Source of the DNA: Metallyticus violacea
Lineage: Eukaryota; Arthropoda; Insecta; Mantodea; Metallyticidae
Direction of reading: 5' to 3'
DNA: 64,000 bases
NCBI GenBank assembly: GCA_030762175.1
Contig: CM060846.1
Span: 183,078,041-183,142,040, forward strand
Shown here: positions 11,319 to 21,456 of the stretch, one piece after another
How positions within the stretch are numbered: the first letter of the stretch is position 1
Layout: every line of letters begins with the position of its first letter
Program-made: the position numbers and the translations under genes
Notes under the pieces: model-generated
What the model was told of the DNA's origin: nothing
Seen by the model: only the letters and a program-made list of their open reading frames with translations
Database searches by the model: none

Positions 11319-12600
11319 TGAGGGTTGGTCCATAAGTTTACAGCATAATCAATTTCTAGGCGTGATTAGGACAAAAGGTATATTTCACTTTTGAATATAG
11401 TTACCTTTTGTTGCAATTCACTTCTCATATCTTTGAATTAATATTTCAATTTCCCCTCAAAAATAGTAATAAAATCTTGTCTGCAAAATGGTCATAAACA
11501 GCACCCATCACTTCTTTGTCACACTTAACTTTCCTTCCTCGAAGGTCCTTCTTGAGTTGTGAGAAGAGGAAATAGTCACTGGGAGCTAGATCTGCGCTGT
11601 AGGGTGCATGATCGATCTCTTTGTAGTCACGTTTCTTCACAGCTTCCTTTGCAACAAGAGCTATTTGCACAGGCAGTTGTCGTGAAGAAGGCGCACACCA
11701 CCACTCATCTTTTCTCGCCTTTTCTCTTTGAAGGAAGCACGCAGTCTATGCAGCAGGCCAGCATAGTAATCCCCATTTACCGTGGTGTTCCTCTCCTTGA
11801 AGTTCAATGAAGAGCATTCCTCCACAGTTGCAAAAGATTGTGGCCATGATCTTCTTGGTTGACTGAGTGACGTTAGCCTTTATAGGCGGTTCTTCGCCGG
11901 GTTTATGCCATTCCATTGATTTTCTTTTGGACAAGGAATGGTAGTAGAGGATCATAGCTTCATCTTCTGTAACAAAGATTTGCAGAACTTCTCTCTCGTT
12001 GCCACGGCAGAGCTCAAAAAATGCCTGACAACAGCTGACACGTTGCTGCTTTTGGACTGAAGAAACAAGTCTAAGCACCCATCTTGCACTAATCTTATTC
12101 ATGTTTAAATGTTCATGAATAATACGAAAGACTGTTGTTTTAGAAAGGCCCAACCTTGCTGCTATTTCTTTAACTTCGAGCCGCCGATCTTCCACAATTT
12201 CTCTTTCCACAAGAGCGATGATTTCAGGAGTGAGCACCTCCAAGGGCCAACATGCATGCTTTTCGTCTTCAATGCTTTCTCGCCCCATTTGAAAACGTTT
12301 GGCCCGTTCTTTTACGATAGAATATGAGGGGGATGCTTCCCCATATACAGCGTCCAATCGCTGTTTAATTTCATTTGGAGTAACCTTCCTTTGTGAAGAA
12401 CTTAATAATACCTCGATATTCCATTTTGAACATGTCACAATCCCCTATACATAGCCTTATTTATGCAACTATATCTGAACAACTGAACACAGCGGAGCGG
12501 AAGTTACAGCTGTAATTATTTACTTAACAGATAAGGTATGGCATCAAGTAGGAATTTGTGAATGCGATAATCCTTATCGGCTAGGCCGGACCTACCCTCG
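11319..12600 (-). mobile_element. mariner element, near full length, inactive
   Basis: The element is about 1.28 kb, the canonical mariner length. The left (transposase 3') end reads TATGAGGGTTGGTCCATAAG from 11317, where TA is the expected target dinucleotide. The right (5') end near 12586-12602 reads GGACCTACCCTCGTA, which matches the reverse complement of the left end (GGACCAACCCTCATA) with two differences. About 160 bp of 5' leader precede the transposase ATG at 12438. The same 3' terminal sequence is present at 48256-48299, so two copies of one family lie in this window in opposite orientation. Confidence 0.85.
11446..12438 (-). pseudogene. mariner transposase, frameshifted
   Basis: The first frame (12438-11746, 230 codons) has the two helix-turn-helix DNA-binding units. 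One is around residues 20-60 (TPNEIKQRLDAVYGEA...SIVKERAKRF). The other is around 90-130 (EIAARLGLSKTTVFRIIHEH). The linker is ISARWVLRLVS, where mariners usually have WVP. The first catalytic Asp follows in VTEDEAMI (family: VTGDE). The frame then breaks. LLHDN, carrying the second Asp, appears in another frame near 11676-11692 and is followed by a TAG. A last frame (11670-11446) carries APYSADLAPSDYFLF with the third Asp, giving the DD34D arrangement. At least two breaks make it non-functional. The plus-strand frames at 11559-11810 and 12109-12327 are shadows. Confidence 0.9.
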
Positions 12601-12602
12601 TA

Positions 12603-14887
12603 GGTCGAGAATAGGATGTGCAATAAGTGAAGTAGAAAGGCATATTCATTCTACTTTGGGAAAAATTTATAATCTCAAAGGGCAGATTCTCACCAATGTC
12701 CCCAGTTTGTTTACACATGCTTTAATTACTATAAATTATTACTTGATATTTACGGAAGCTCCTATTTTAACCCGTAGGAAAATTAAATTAGTAAATAATG
12801 CTACAAATAAACTCAACATTTCCTTTTGAAAGCAGGGGTAAACTTCGCCCAGTGAACTCCCAGCCGAGTATTGAATCGGGAAATAGACATTCGCCTTGTA
12901 TAATTTTATTGAAGTATTCTTCACATTAATTTTCTATGATGCGATACAATATTCACATCTTTTAAGCCTACCTCTTTACAGAAGGCGGAAAATTGGGAGG
13001 GACCTTAGAATTTAGCGTATCGTTCGAGTTCACTGTGCAATATGTTATTTTGCTTGAGTGGCCAATTTAGTTTAATATTAGTCATTTTATGACATAGTAG
13101 CAAGTTTTTAATGTCCTAGCAATGAGAAATTCCATTTAGGACTGTTGGCTTAACTTATCTCGCTTATTATGTATACGTCATTGAATAAGTGCTGCACTAA
13201 CATCAGAGTTTTAGATAAATAACTTTAGGAAATCAAACTCGTGGTGCCTATGCACTGCAGCGGTTTAAGAACCGCTGCTGATTAAAACCCAGTGTTCTTC
13301 TGAAACATTTTATTTGAGCTGAGCACCTACATGAAAATAGTTTGGGCATTAATAGTTATAAAATGAATTAAAATTATAAACTACAAACTGTTATAAATGG
13401 GTTAAAATTACTATATAAATATTAAATCATTTGCTATTTTCACTTAATTTCGAAACCTCTGCGAACCCTAAAAAACAAGGCCTAACACTTATATATATAG
13501 TATTTGTTTCCTTTCACCTTATTGATTTTTCTGAGTAGAAAAGTGATTATTTTCTTAAGAGATTTGATATAATAGGTATAGCAGTAAACAGTCTTTTGAG
13601 GTTACAGTTGATTTATTACAAACAACGACATTTAAGCTATCATTTCTATTTAAAATTAGAAAAATATTACTATTATTAGCTTTGTGGTGCAGTATTACTT
13701 TTACTAAACAGTTGTTTAAAGACTAAACTACTTCGTATTTCATGATTTGTTTGGAAAGTGTCAGGGACTAATTTCCCCTTAATTTAGCTAGCGCTCTCCT
13801 AAAGTAATCAAATATACATTTCTTAGAAGTGAATAATCATACTTAACTGCAAATAAAAGGACAAAGAAAGAAAAAGCAAACACTTAATTTCATATTGGAC
13901 ACTCTGTGCATGTGTTTTATAGTAGCTAACTCAAAACAAAAATAATTGGACTAAATCAGGTGGAAAACTTGATAAAGTATCATGTGGATACTTGCTCTTT
14001 GTAACACTATATTGCAATATATTTTCCATTAATAACATCATATACAAAAATAATGAAAGGAAATAAAAATAAATTACTTTTAATTAATGTAAAACTTATG
14101 AAACCGAATTAATGCTTAGCTACATAAAGTTTTACTCCTGTATTAGAGCATGTTTTCTCAAACTTTCCGCTAAGCAAAACAAAACGTAATTCAATCATTT
14201 ATCACGTGATAACATTTTAATTTTTGAAACTATGCAGCAGTGCATGACAGTTTTCGGATAAAAAGATTCTGGAAGGAAGTAGATCAACCTAGCAACTTGA
14301 ATCGGAGTGAAATGTGAATGTATACTTGGTTTTCTGAATACCAATAAGATTCTTTTAAGTGCCAGCTACAATTTAGCTTTAAAAGGGTCTTACCTGTAGT
14401 ATGATAGCTCCCTCATAAACTGAAGTTTCCATCCGGATGCAGATATCTGAACGCTGCGGAGACTTTACGAACTATGTCAATGGTTAGATGGTTGTTTCAC
14501 CATTAATTCAGTAACTATCCCCTTCAAAAAGTAATTTAAGAAGCAAACAAAATACATATATATTTGAAAGTTGTCATAAATGCAAAACACATTTGTACAA
14601 CGAGGAAACCACATCACTCAGGACATCTGTCATGTAAAGAGTACTGATGATGAGTGACTCATCTCATGATTTATGCAATATAACTGAGACAAATGCAGTA
14701 AAAGAGCTCAATAATTGGCATGACCATTTTAGTAAGAACCAATGTCACGTCCGCAGAGTCGAATGTAGCATTTCTGCCCTTTTTGTATGTTCAGGAATGA
14801 AAAGTAAATAAACTATTTTTATTATATACAGAGCATAACATAAAGGTATGCAAAATTTGGAGGAGCAATTCCTTGCATTTAGAGGGT

Positions 14888-14889
<2 letters not shown>
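12603..14889. other. No recognised gene
   Basis: Very AT-rich, with no repeat head, long frame or splice-bounded exon that I can support. A short direct GTTTAAGAACCGC tract near 13262 and ordinary A/T runs are present. Confidence 0.5.
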
Positions 14890-14932
<43 letters not shown>

Positions 14933-15193
14933 GGACGCTCTTTAACATATCACTTTAGCGCCCCATTCAATTTAGGCGGATAAATTTTGCTCAAAGGCTT
15001 CTTTTATCACGCTTGAGGTTTTTTTCGTGACGCAAATGTACGACACGGGACCCAAGGCTTTACTACCCTTCCGAAGGAAGCCATATATATAATTTTCACG
15101 GCCGAATAAAATCTATCGATCCTAGCTCGTTTTTCAACTCGCGATCCTGGGTTTAGAAGCCCAGTATGGTTACCATTGTACCACCATGACCAA
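14890..15193 (-). repeat. SINE-B, full length with long poly(A)
   Basis: The minus-strand copy ends in a 41-base A tract (T run 14890-14930). Reading back from the tail it has GTTAAAGAGCGTCCGT, AAAATTTATCCGCC (equivalent to AAATTTGTCGGCCG), CGACACGGGACCC-type, GGCTTCCTTCGGAAGGGTAG and a decayed tRNA-like head (CTTGGTCATGGTGGTACAAT; anticipated box B degraded to ATCGCGAGTTGAAAA). No clear target-site duplication is visible. Its 5' end touches the hairpin at 15195-15238. Confidence 0.92.
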
Positions 15194-15194
15194 G

Positions 15195-15238
15195 ATATAT
15201 TTGCACCCTATATATACATATATAGGGTGCAAATATAT
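15195..15238. repeat. Perfect 21-bp inverted repeat with 2-base loop
   Basis: Arms 15195-15215 and 15218-15238 are exact reverse complements (core TTTGCACCCTATATAT / ATATATAGGGTGCAAA), separated by AC. The outermost bases do not extend the match. It lies immediately at the 5' end of the SINE-B copy. Confidence 0.97.
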
Positions 15239-15239
15239 T

Positions 15240-16100
15240 ACATGAACTTGGGTCCGGTAATGCTTTATTTCCTTATTAGAGCCTTTTGTCTACAACTCCT
15301 CGTACATGGTGTGATATGCAAAATATAATGCCAGTATAGCTTTCCTGTGGCAATAACCCCACATTAGAGCAGTTGCTTAATATGTACAGTAGCTTAACAT
15401 TCACTTTTACCTATGGTTAAATGGGGTAGGGTATTATAACTACTCTCATTTCCTAGGTTCATCGTTGTTGTGGCCGTTTTGTACCACGTAGTCCGCTCGT
15501 TATACTACTCCCTTCATTACTTGACATAGCACCGAGCATATAGTGTCAGTTATATGTGTTTACAGATCTCGTTCCAGGTACAAGTATTATATGAGGTATC
15601 AAATGCGGAGTTGCCAGATGCTCATCTGAACTATGCATTAGCCGAAAGGTGTAGAATGTCTTCATGCTCGTATTTTCCAAGGCTGCCAGATAATACGAGT
15701 CACTCCAGGGATACATCGGTGTCTCAGGGAGTCCATGTGACGGAGAGTTGATGGACGCATACGCGCTACGGGAGGACATTTTGATCATTTCATAAGATTG
15801 GTTCTGTTTTTAAATATTATGCTATGGTATAAAAAATGGCTTTGACAAGAAAACAAAGGTATTCCGGACTGTTCATGTTATAGTTTTATCCTGTATATGT
15901 GAAGAATGTTTTCCCGAAGTTTTGATACACTTTTTTGTCACAATCTGTATGTTTTCTTAATATAAATTGTTTTCTTGTGGATATTTTATTGAAATTTATA
16001 AAAATCATAATACGCTATCACGAATAGTATATGTATCAACTGAAAAAATAGGGAAATAGAGATGAGCCAAATATTTTAGAGACATTAATTAAAAATAAAT
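15240..16100. other. No recognised gene
   Basis: Opposing open frames at 15546-15788 (minus) and 15554-15751 (plus) cover the same less AT-rich segment. Neither product is recognisable. The segment could be a decayed transposon or exon remnant. Confidence 0.4.
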
Positions 16101-16446
16101 GCAATGGAGTCCACTAATCCGAACTAATTGGAACCGGTGCTTGCTAGAATTCCGAAATTTTCAGATCAATCGACAAAGCATTCTAATTGAGCTGGCTTCA
16201 CGTTAACTTATAAGTATTGCCGCTCAGTTGCGGTGAAAATGCCGCACGCTTTTTCTCCGCAGCTATGCTCCACTAGCAACAGTGTGCTGAAATAAGATAA
16301 TTTTTCTACCTCTAATGTTAATTAATATTGCAGTCAATGGATCAGAGTACTTTGCAAAATATAAAACTTGCAAACAGAAAAAAAAATTCGTAAGTCCCTT
16401 AATTAAACGATGACAGCTCACTTTCTTATCTTCAGAAAATAAGAAA

Positions 16447-16725
16447 CCGCCACAGGTGACCGAGGTCGTTAAGGCACGGATTCGTGAGTGGGAGGTCTGC
16501 GGTTCGATCACCGCCAGGACCGTCCTCCCTGACTGCGTTTTTTTCCAAGGTTTACTCAGTACTCATAAATGGCAAATGCCGGGAGGTACCCTAATAATAG
16601 GCTGAACGTTTCCTTCCTTAAAAATAAATATACTTTTCCAATTTATCATTTCATCTCATGTATCATCAATGCCCACCGTCTGTAATACCTCGCCAGTAAT
16701 AATAGCACTATTCTAAAAAAAAAAG
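16447..16725 (+). repeat. SINE-A, full length, nested in Tigger-like element
   Basis: The head is CCGCCACAGGTGACCGAGG with box A TGACCGAGGTCGTTAAGG and box B GGTTCGATCAC. It then runs through ACCGTCCTCCCTGACTG, AATGCCGGGAGG, TTTCATCTCATGTATCATC and an A-rich end. The GCGTTAAAC part of the tail is decayed. No clear target-site duplication. Confidence 0.9.
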
Positions 16726-16759
16726 TTTAAAAACAAAAGGTGGATATTAAGGTTGCAGC

Positions 16760-17150
16760 TAACTAGGCAGCGAACAACTCTTGAGAAAATTGTGGAAGAA
16801 AATATGGCGGAATCTCACCGTCATCAAAAGTCTAGAGCAGACAAAATCTACCGACAAACTACTTGAGTTAGTTCAGTAGGTTCCTGGCTGTGAGAATCAA
16901 ATGAAAATGACACATGCGAGTGAATTGCATGTGACAGCGAAAGCCATCAAGTGCATACAGATGAAGAAAAGTGCAGCAAGAATGTGGGAATGATGAGGAA
17001 CAGAATTCTGAGGCAGGTGTCCACATTGAGCATCTTGTATCACATTCAGACTCCGCGCCGCTTTGAAGTTGCCTTATGCCACGTCGAACAGTATGTGCTG
17101 TCTTATTATTGCGTCATCTACCAGGTTTCAATCATAGAGACAAAACTGAT
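16760..17150 (+). pseudogene. Tigger-type transposase C-terminal remnant
   Basis: Plus-strand translation gives WRKIWRNLTV, then STDKLLELVQ*VPGCENQ, then SELHVTAKAIKCIQ, and after a frame change HIEHLVSHSDSAPL and VALCHVEQ. This order mirrors the C-terminal tail of Tigger/jerky-type transposases, where VPG/VPGCE precedes an acidic linker, DE(A)I, then 'shseAl..fe.al.wle'. Catalytic residues of the upstream DDE core are not visible. The tandem placement between the inverted termini supports the call. Frames are broken and no product is possible. Confidence 0.5.
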
Positions 17151-17252
17151 TTTGTAAAGAAAGTCAAATAGTGGCTGATATTTGTAATGCATTAAATGCG
17201 TTGTGTTCATTTACCATATGAAGAATAATGTAAAACTCATCTTCATTCTGAG

Positions 17253-17372
17253 TGTAAAAATCCCAAATATGGCTTCCTTCGGAAAGAAAATAATCTGCTA
17301 CAAGTAGAAGAACCTCAAGCCTGAAAAAAGAGGAGATGTTAAAGAGCGTCCGTAAATAAACCAAACAAATAA
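17253..17372 (+). repeat. SINE-B, internally deleted fragment
   Basis: This retains GTAAAAATCCCAAATATGG, CTTCCTTCGGAAAG and GAACCTCAAGCCTGAAAA, then jumps to GATGTTAAAGAGCGTCC and GTAAATAAACC. The head and part of the body are missing. It lies inside the Tigger-like element. Confidence 0.75.
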
Positions 17373-17568
17373 AATTGTGAAATTCATTGTGAAATTTGTT
17401 CTTTCATTTCATTATTATTTCCTACAGTGATATTTGATTCCAGTTCGGATTAGTGAGGTTTGGATTGGCCGGACTGCAAGGTATCAAGTTAGACCGCCGA
17501 GCTGTGAAACCTAACATAATTATTCTTGCTGTTAGCTTGAGTTACAGAAGTGTTGGAAGACTATCAAC

Positions 17569-17773
17569 TTTTTTTTTACAGTTTAACGTCCCTTACAATA
17601 ACAAAAATTGAGACGATATTTGCGTAAATGAGCCCGGAAACGCTTAAAATTATCTTTCCAGGAGAAACTCGGGAACAAACTTCTTACCGAGTCAACTGAC
17701 TTTACAGGATTCGAACCCGGGACTATGGATTTGCAGGCAGACACGCTGATCACAAAACTATGGATGCGGTCAC
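17569..17773 (-). repeat. SINE-C, tRNA-derived, minus strand
   Basis: Minus-strand head: CATAGTTTTGTGATCAGCG (box A-like), TCTGCCTGCAAATCC and box B GGTTCGAATCC. The body is unlike SINE-A or SINE-B. The 3' end is GGGACGTTAAACTGT followed by an A run (T run 17569-17577). This is one copy of a third SINE type, about 205 bp. Its tail motif resembles that of SINE-A. Confidence 0.7.
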
Positions 17774-17779
17774 TTTGTC

Positions 17780-20700
17780 AAAGATGCTACTGCTGCAATA
17801 TTTAAAACGTGATTATTTACTAATAAAATTAGTAAAATTGATGATTTTGGCTCATTGTGTTTGTAATAGTATACAATTGTATATTCCTCTAGTCCATGCA
17901 TGCTAAACACAAGGTTTTATCTATCGTTTCACTCTAATTGTTAACATTTAAAAAAAAAACAAATGCCTCACATGAGAACCTGGCATTCTTCCCCTCAAAG
18001 CATTAATGACATAAAATACGTGAATAAACAATGTTTAAGCAGTATTAAACAAATCAATGATGTTAAGCCATATTTGGAGATAGCTTTGTTGAATAAGATG
18101 AATATGTAACAAAGTAGAGAGGAAATTAATTATTATGTAATGGAAATGCAGATAAACAGAATCGATTCAAATACACACATAAAGCAAATAAATACAATTG
18201 GTATTCGGTAGGCTTTCATTTAAAAAACAGGCAAAAAATTTCTATCACTTTAATTTTGTATAACACTACGACTCAGATTAGGCTATGCTATTACTTATTC
18301 CGATAGCCAGAGATCGTTTCCGTTTGAGAGTACACAGGAATGCAATTTTTCGAACACATTTTACATTCCACGGGATCATTAACGTTTAACATAAATAAAA
18401 GCCATCAGACTGCCGTGAAGAACATGAGATGTGTGGAAAATTCGTAGAATATTTATGCGAAAATATCTCGAAAGTTACCCTAAGGGTTCTTTTATGTTCT
18501 GGAGCATACCGTACCAGTCACCTGTCCATCAGCAGAACAGGAAGTTAGAAACAGTTCGCTCCACTTTGAGACATGCTCGTCTATATTCCAAACGCAGAAA
18601 AGTCCAGCACACGAAATCGCGGCACGAATTCAGTCATTTAACGAGCAGCATGCCAATCAAGCAGTCTCTGCGCGTTACGTGAGAACTGTGACCTGAGAAC
18701 ACAGTAAAGGTCATTGTTCTTGCTTCATCACAGGCCACTTGATGTTGAGAACAAATTCAAGGAAACAATGTACAATCTGAGCCAGTGAGCAAATATTAAT
18801 AAGAAATGATGCTGATTTCCTTTGCACCTTCGACGTTAACACCGTCCTTTCTTTGTGCGATACATGTCCATGTCTTGCTAATACGCTCTATATTTAGTAT
18901 CTATGCACCCTGTGGACAGTTTTGATAATATATTGTATTCTGATTTGTATGCTTCTGGGAACAGAATAGATGTATTTTGGGTTACATGTAATTTTGTGAC
19001 TATTCAGAAAATATAGTCACATTTATCAAATTTAAATAAGCGATACCTTTCTAGTTATTATTTTGCTATGTGCACCAAACAACAAGATATGCAATTACAA
19101 AAACGGAGTAAAAATATAGGCTATTATCCAAAGCCGCAATTTCCTCTCCTTTGACACATTAAAAATGAAAGTTCAAGTGACCAATTAAGCTAGGCCAAAC
19201 TTCAGAATTGCTCTTTGGAAAATTGCGAATGTTTTAGATTTTCTCGAGTTTCATTACCTAAGGTACTACTGTCGCGACAGTTATTATATATTGGGAGGCT
19301 TTTTCGGGTCACGGAACAAGAATATGATATTAGTTTGAGATTGGGCTTGCCCAAATTTCTAATGGGAAGGAAAAACTAAAGACCATATGTATTCCAAAGT
19401 TTTATATGAAAGCATTTCCCATGATGTGTGTTATGACGTACAGAGCAAGAACACTATGAATTTGTACAGTTTCACGCAAATATCATATCGGATATAAGAG
19501 AACGGTTTTATCGCTTATTATGTTTGCATTAACGTTACCAATTCTCTCACCCCTTTCCAAAATAGAAGCAAAAATGGCAAACCACCCCTTCCCAAAATGT
19601 AAGGGGTGAGATATGCCAGGCAAAAGTACTTAATGTTCGTTTGTTTATTTTTGCATGATAGTTAAATAAATAAACACCAGGTATTGAAAACATACTCAAC
19701 AACAATTAACCCGTCATATTTTTATTTTCGATTAATGAGCGGGAATTGCAACAAAGAAATAATATAATAAAAGTAATTATTACTTTACAATAGAACTTTT
19801 TGGTTCATTCACTATTCATTCCAGATACCAAAAGGTGTGGTTCAGGCAGTAAGGCTGAATCGAATACGATAGGTCCTGTGTTCAAACCCCTCGGAGCCAA
19901 ACATCATCACCTTGGCGTTTGTTGTGGTTCTTGGTCGCTTAGACATATTCTGAGATTGTTGTTTCTGCTCTACAAGGTCAAATTATTTATTTTTTCTATT
20001 GAAGGATCACGAGGTGAGCTGGTTCTGTGTGTGATGTAGCGATAGCTTGCGTTTTGAAAAGTGGAACGGTATCTGCCGCGGCCTCTGCTGTGGAAGGATC
20101 CTTCTGAGGACTTGAACTCCTTGCAGGTGCTCCGCCGGCATCGGGGTGCTCTATCTGCAAACAATATTAGGAATCCGGTCTATATCCGTGCTTCACGGCC
20201 TTGCCGCTCAGTGTCTCTCCCTCATCCCATCCCTTCCTCCCAGAGGTGCCACTGTTGGGGTATAGGCACAAAGGTCCAGCCCTTAAGCACGGCTAATGTA
20301 CCGCAAATTCCTTCGCTCCAATCCATTTTACTTATCTTCATATTTTATAATTTTTTTATTCTTTTCCACAAGGAAATCCATGGCCTGGCAAACCTGCATC
20401 ATCCCAAGGAGCCCGGATAATAATTTTCCATAACTGTGCGAAACCTTCTGTCACCCAAGACATCATTATGCGCAAACATGTTCAACTGTGTTAGATCAGA
20501 ACCTTTGGGAACTTAAAGGACGAGTGAAATTATTTTGGTGAGCCTGAACCAACCACTGGTATTACAGAAATGTACATTTAGACGAAAGATCCTGCATTAA
20601 AAACATCAGTGCTCAATGTCGACTTACGCATATATACACGCATGCTTAAATTAAATAGTGGTAGTGAAGTTAGCTGATATTGCATTCATGTGAAAATCTG

Positions 20701-21408
20701 TGGCCGAGCGTGATTTACACGTGTACCAATATATAAATGTGAAAGATATCTGCCCATGTAGAATGTCGCAAGTACGGCTATTAAGAAAGAATGCGCTACA
20801 AAGCTGTAATCTCCAGCTTTTATTTAAAGAGCATCACCATACAACATTTATTTTTACTAAAATGATAGTAAATATTGCTTATCTACCTGCTGGAAATACA
20901 TCTTCCGATCTGGCTGCAGAATACACATGCTGGGAAGCATTATACTTTGCGGAGACATCGCTAGGAACTGAAAAGTCTTCCAATTTTCCGTGCAATTTCT
21001 CCTTCTAACCAAAAAACCGATTTCCAAACGGCGATATAGGTGCGTTTACTTTGTCTTGATTCTCTTATTGGCGGCACCTTGTAAACTCAACAAGTTAATG
21101 TTCTGTTTGGGAATATGGTTTGAATTGGAGAAGACTTTCTCTTCTGAAAACATTATATTTTCCACATGTATTACTCACAAAACTTGTGACAAAATGCAAT
21201 GTGATCTAGTCTGTGGTCGCTGTTAGTACATCTTTGATAGTTGTTCTCCATGGTGCTATATTTAGCTGATTTCCCAAGACAACGAAGGGCTGTGTTCTGC
21301 AATCCCGGAAAGCTGGCACGAGAGCTCAAAAATTTAAGTGCTGAAAGATTTTCTTGCAGCACCTGTTAATGCAGCATCTGAACTGGAGCGCAATGTGTTG
21401 CCCGACGC

Positions 21409-21410
<2 letters not shown>
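17780..21410. other. Mostly featureless; a less AT-rich segment at about 19.8-20.42 kb
   Basis: No recognisable protein. A 10-bp inverted repeat (CTCACCCCTT ... AAGGGGTGAG) lies at about 19546-19610. The open frames at 18431-18682, 20061-20420 and 20700-21008 are 83-119 codons long and show no domain I know. The 19.8-20.42 kb part is more GC-rich than its surroundings and starts with a possible tRNA-like promoter (listed separately). Confidence 0.4.
19832..19900 (+). repeat. Possible tRNA-like pol III promoter head
   Basis: TGGTTCAGGCAGTAAGG fits box A loosely and GTGTTCAAACCCC fits box B well. They are about 50 bp apart, as in tRNA-derived SINEs. Acceptor-stem pairing is not convincing and no second copy is present in the window, so this may be a single decayed SINE or chance. 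Confidence 0.3.

Positions 21411-21455
<45 letters not shown>
21411..21455. repeat. 45-base T run, probable poly(A) of a minus-strand retrocopy
   Basis: An uninterrupted T run of this length usually marks the 3' end of a retrotransposed sequence. The presumed body would be minus-strand sequence from 21456 upward. It does not match the SINE families here, contains no AATAAA close to the run and has no recognisable protein. Confidence 0.6.

Positions 21456-21456
<1 letters not shown>

Larger units (their letters stand above)
16103..17480 (+). mobile_element. Tigger/pogo-like DNA transposon, decayed
   Basis: The ends carry inverted copies of CACTAATCCGAAC: at 16111-16124 on the left (within GAGTCCACTAATCCGAAC) and inverted at 17441-17460 on the right (GTTCGGATTAGTGAGG). 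The 'taatccgaa' type of terminus is typical of Tigger elements. A decayed C-terminal transposase lies between (listed separately). The element is about 1.38 kb, of which about 280 bp is a nested SINE-A and about 120 bp a SINE-B remnant. Exact ends are uncertain because the outer bases of the two repeats match less well. Confidence 0.55.

Noticed and set aside
19546..19610. 10-bp inverted repeat CTCACCCCTT/AAGGGGTGAG as a MITE end
   Set aside because: Arms are short, the interval is only about 45 bp, and there is no target duplication.
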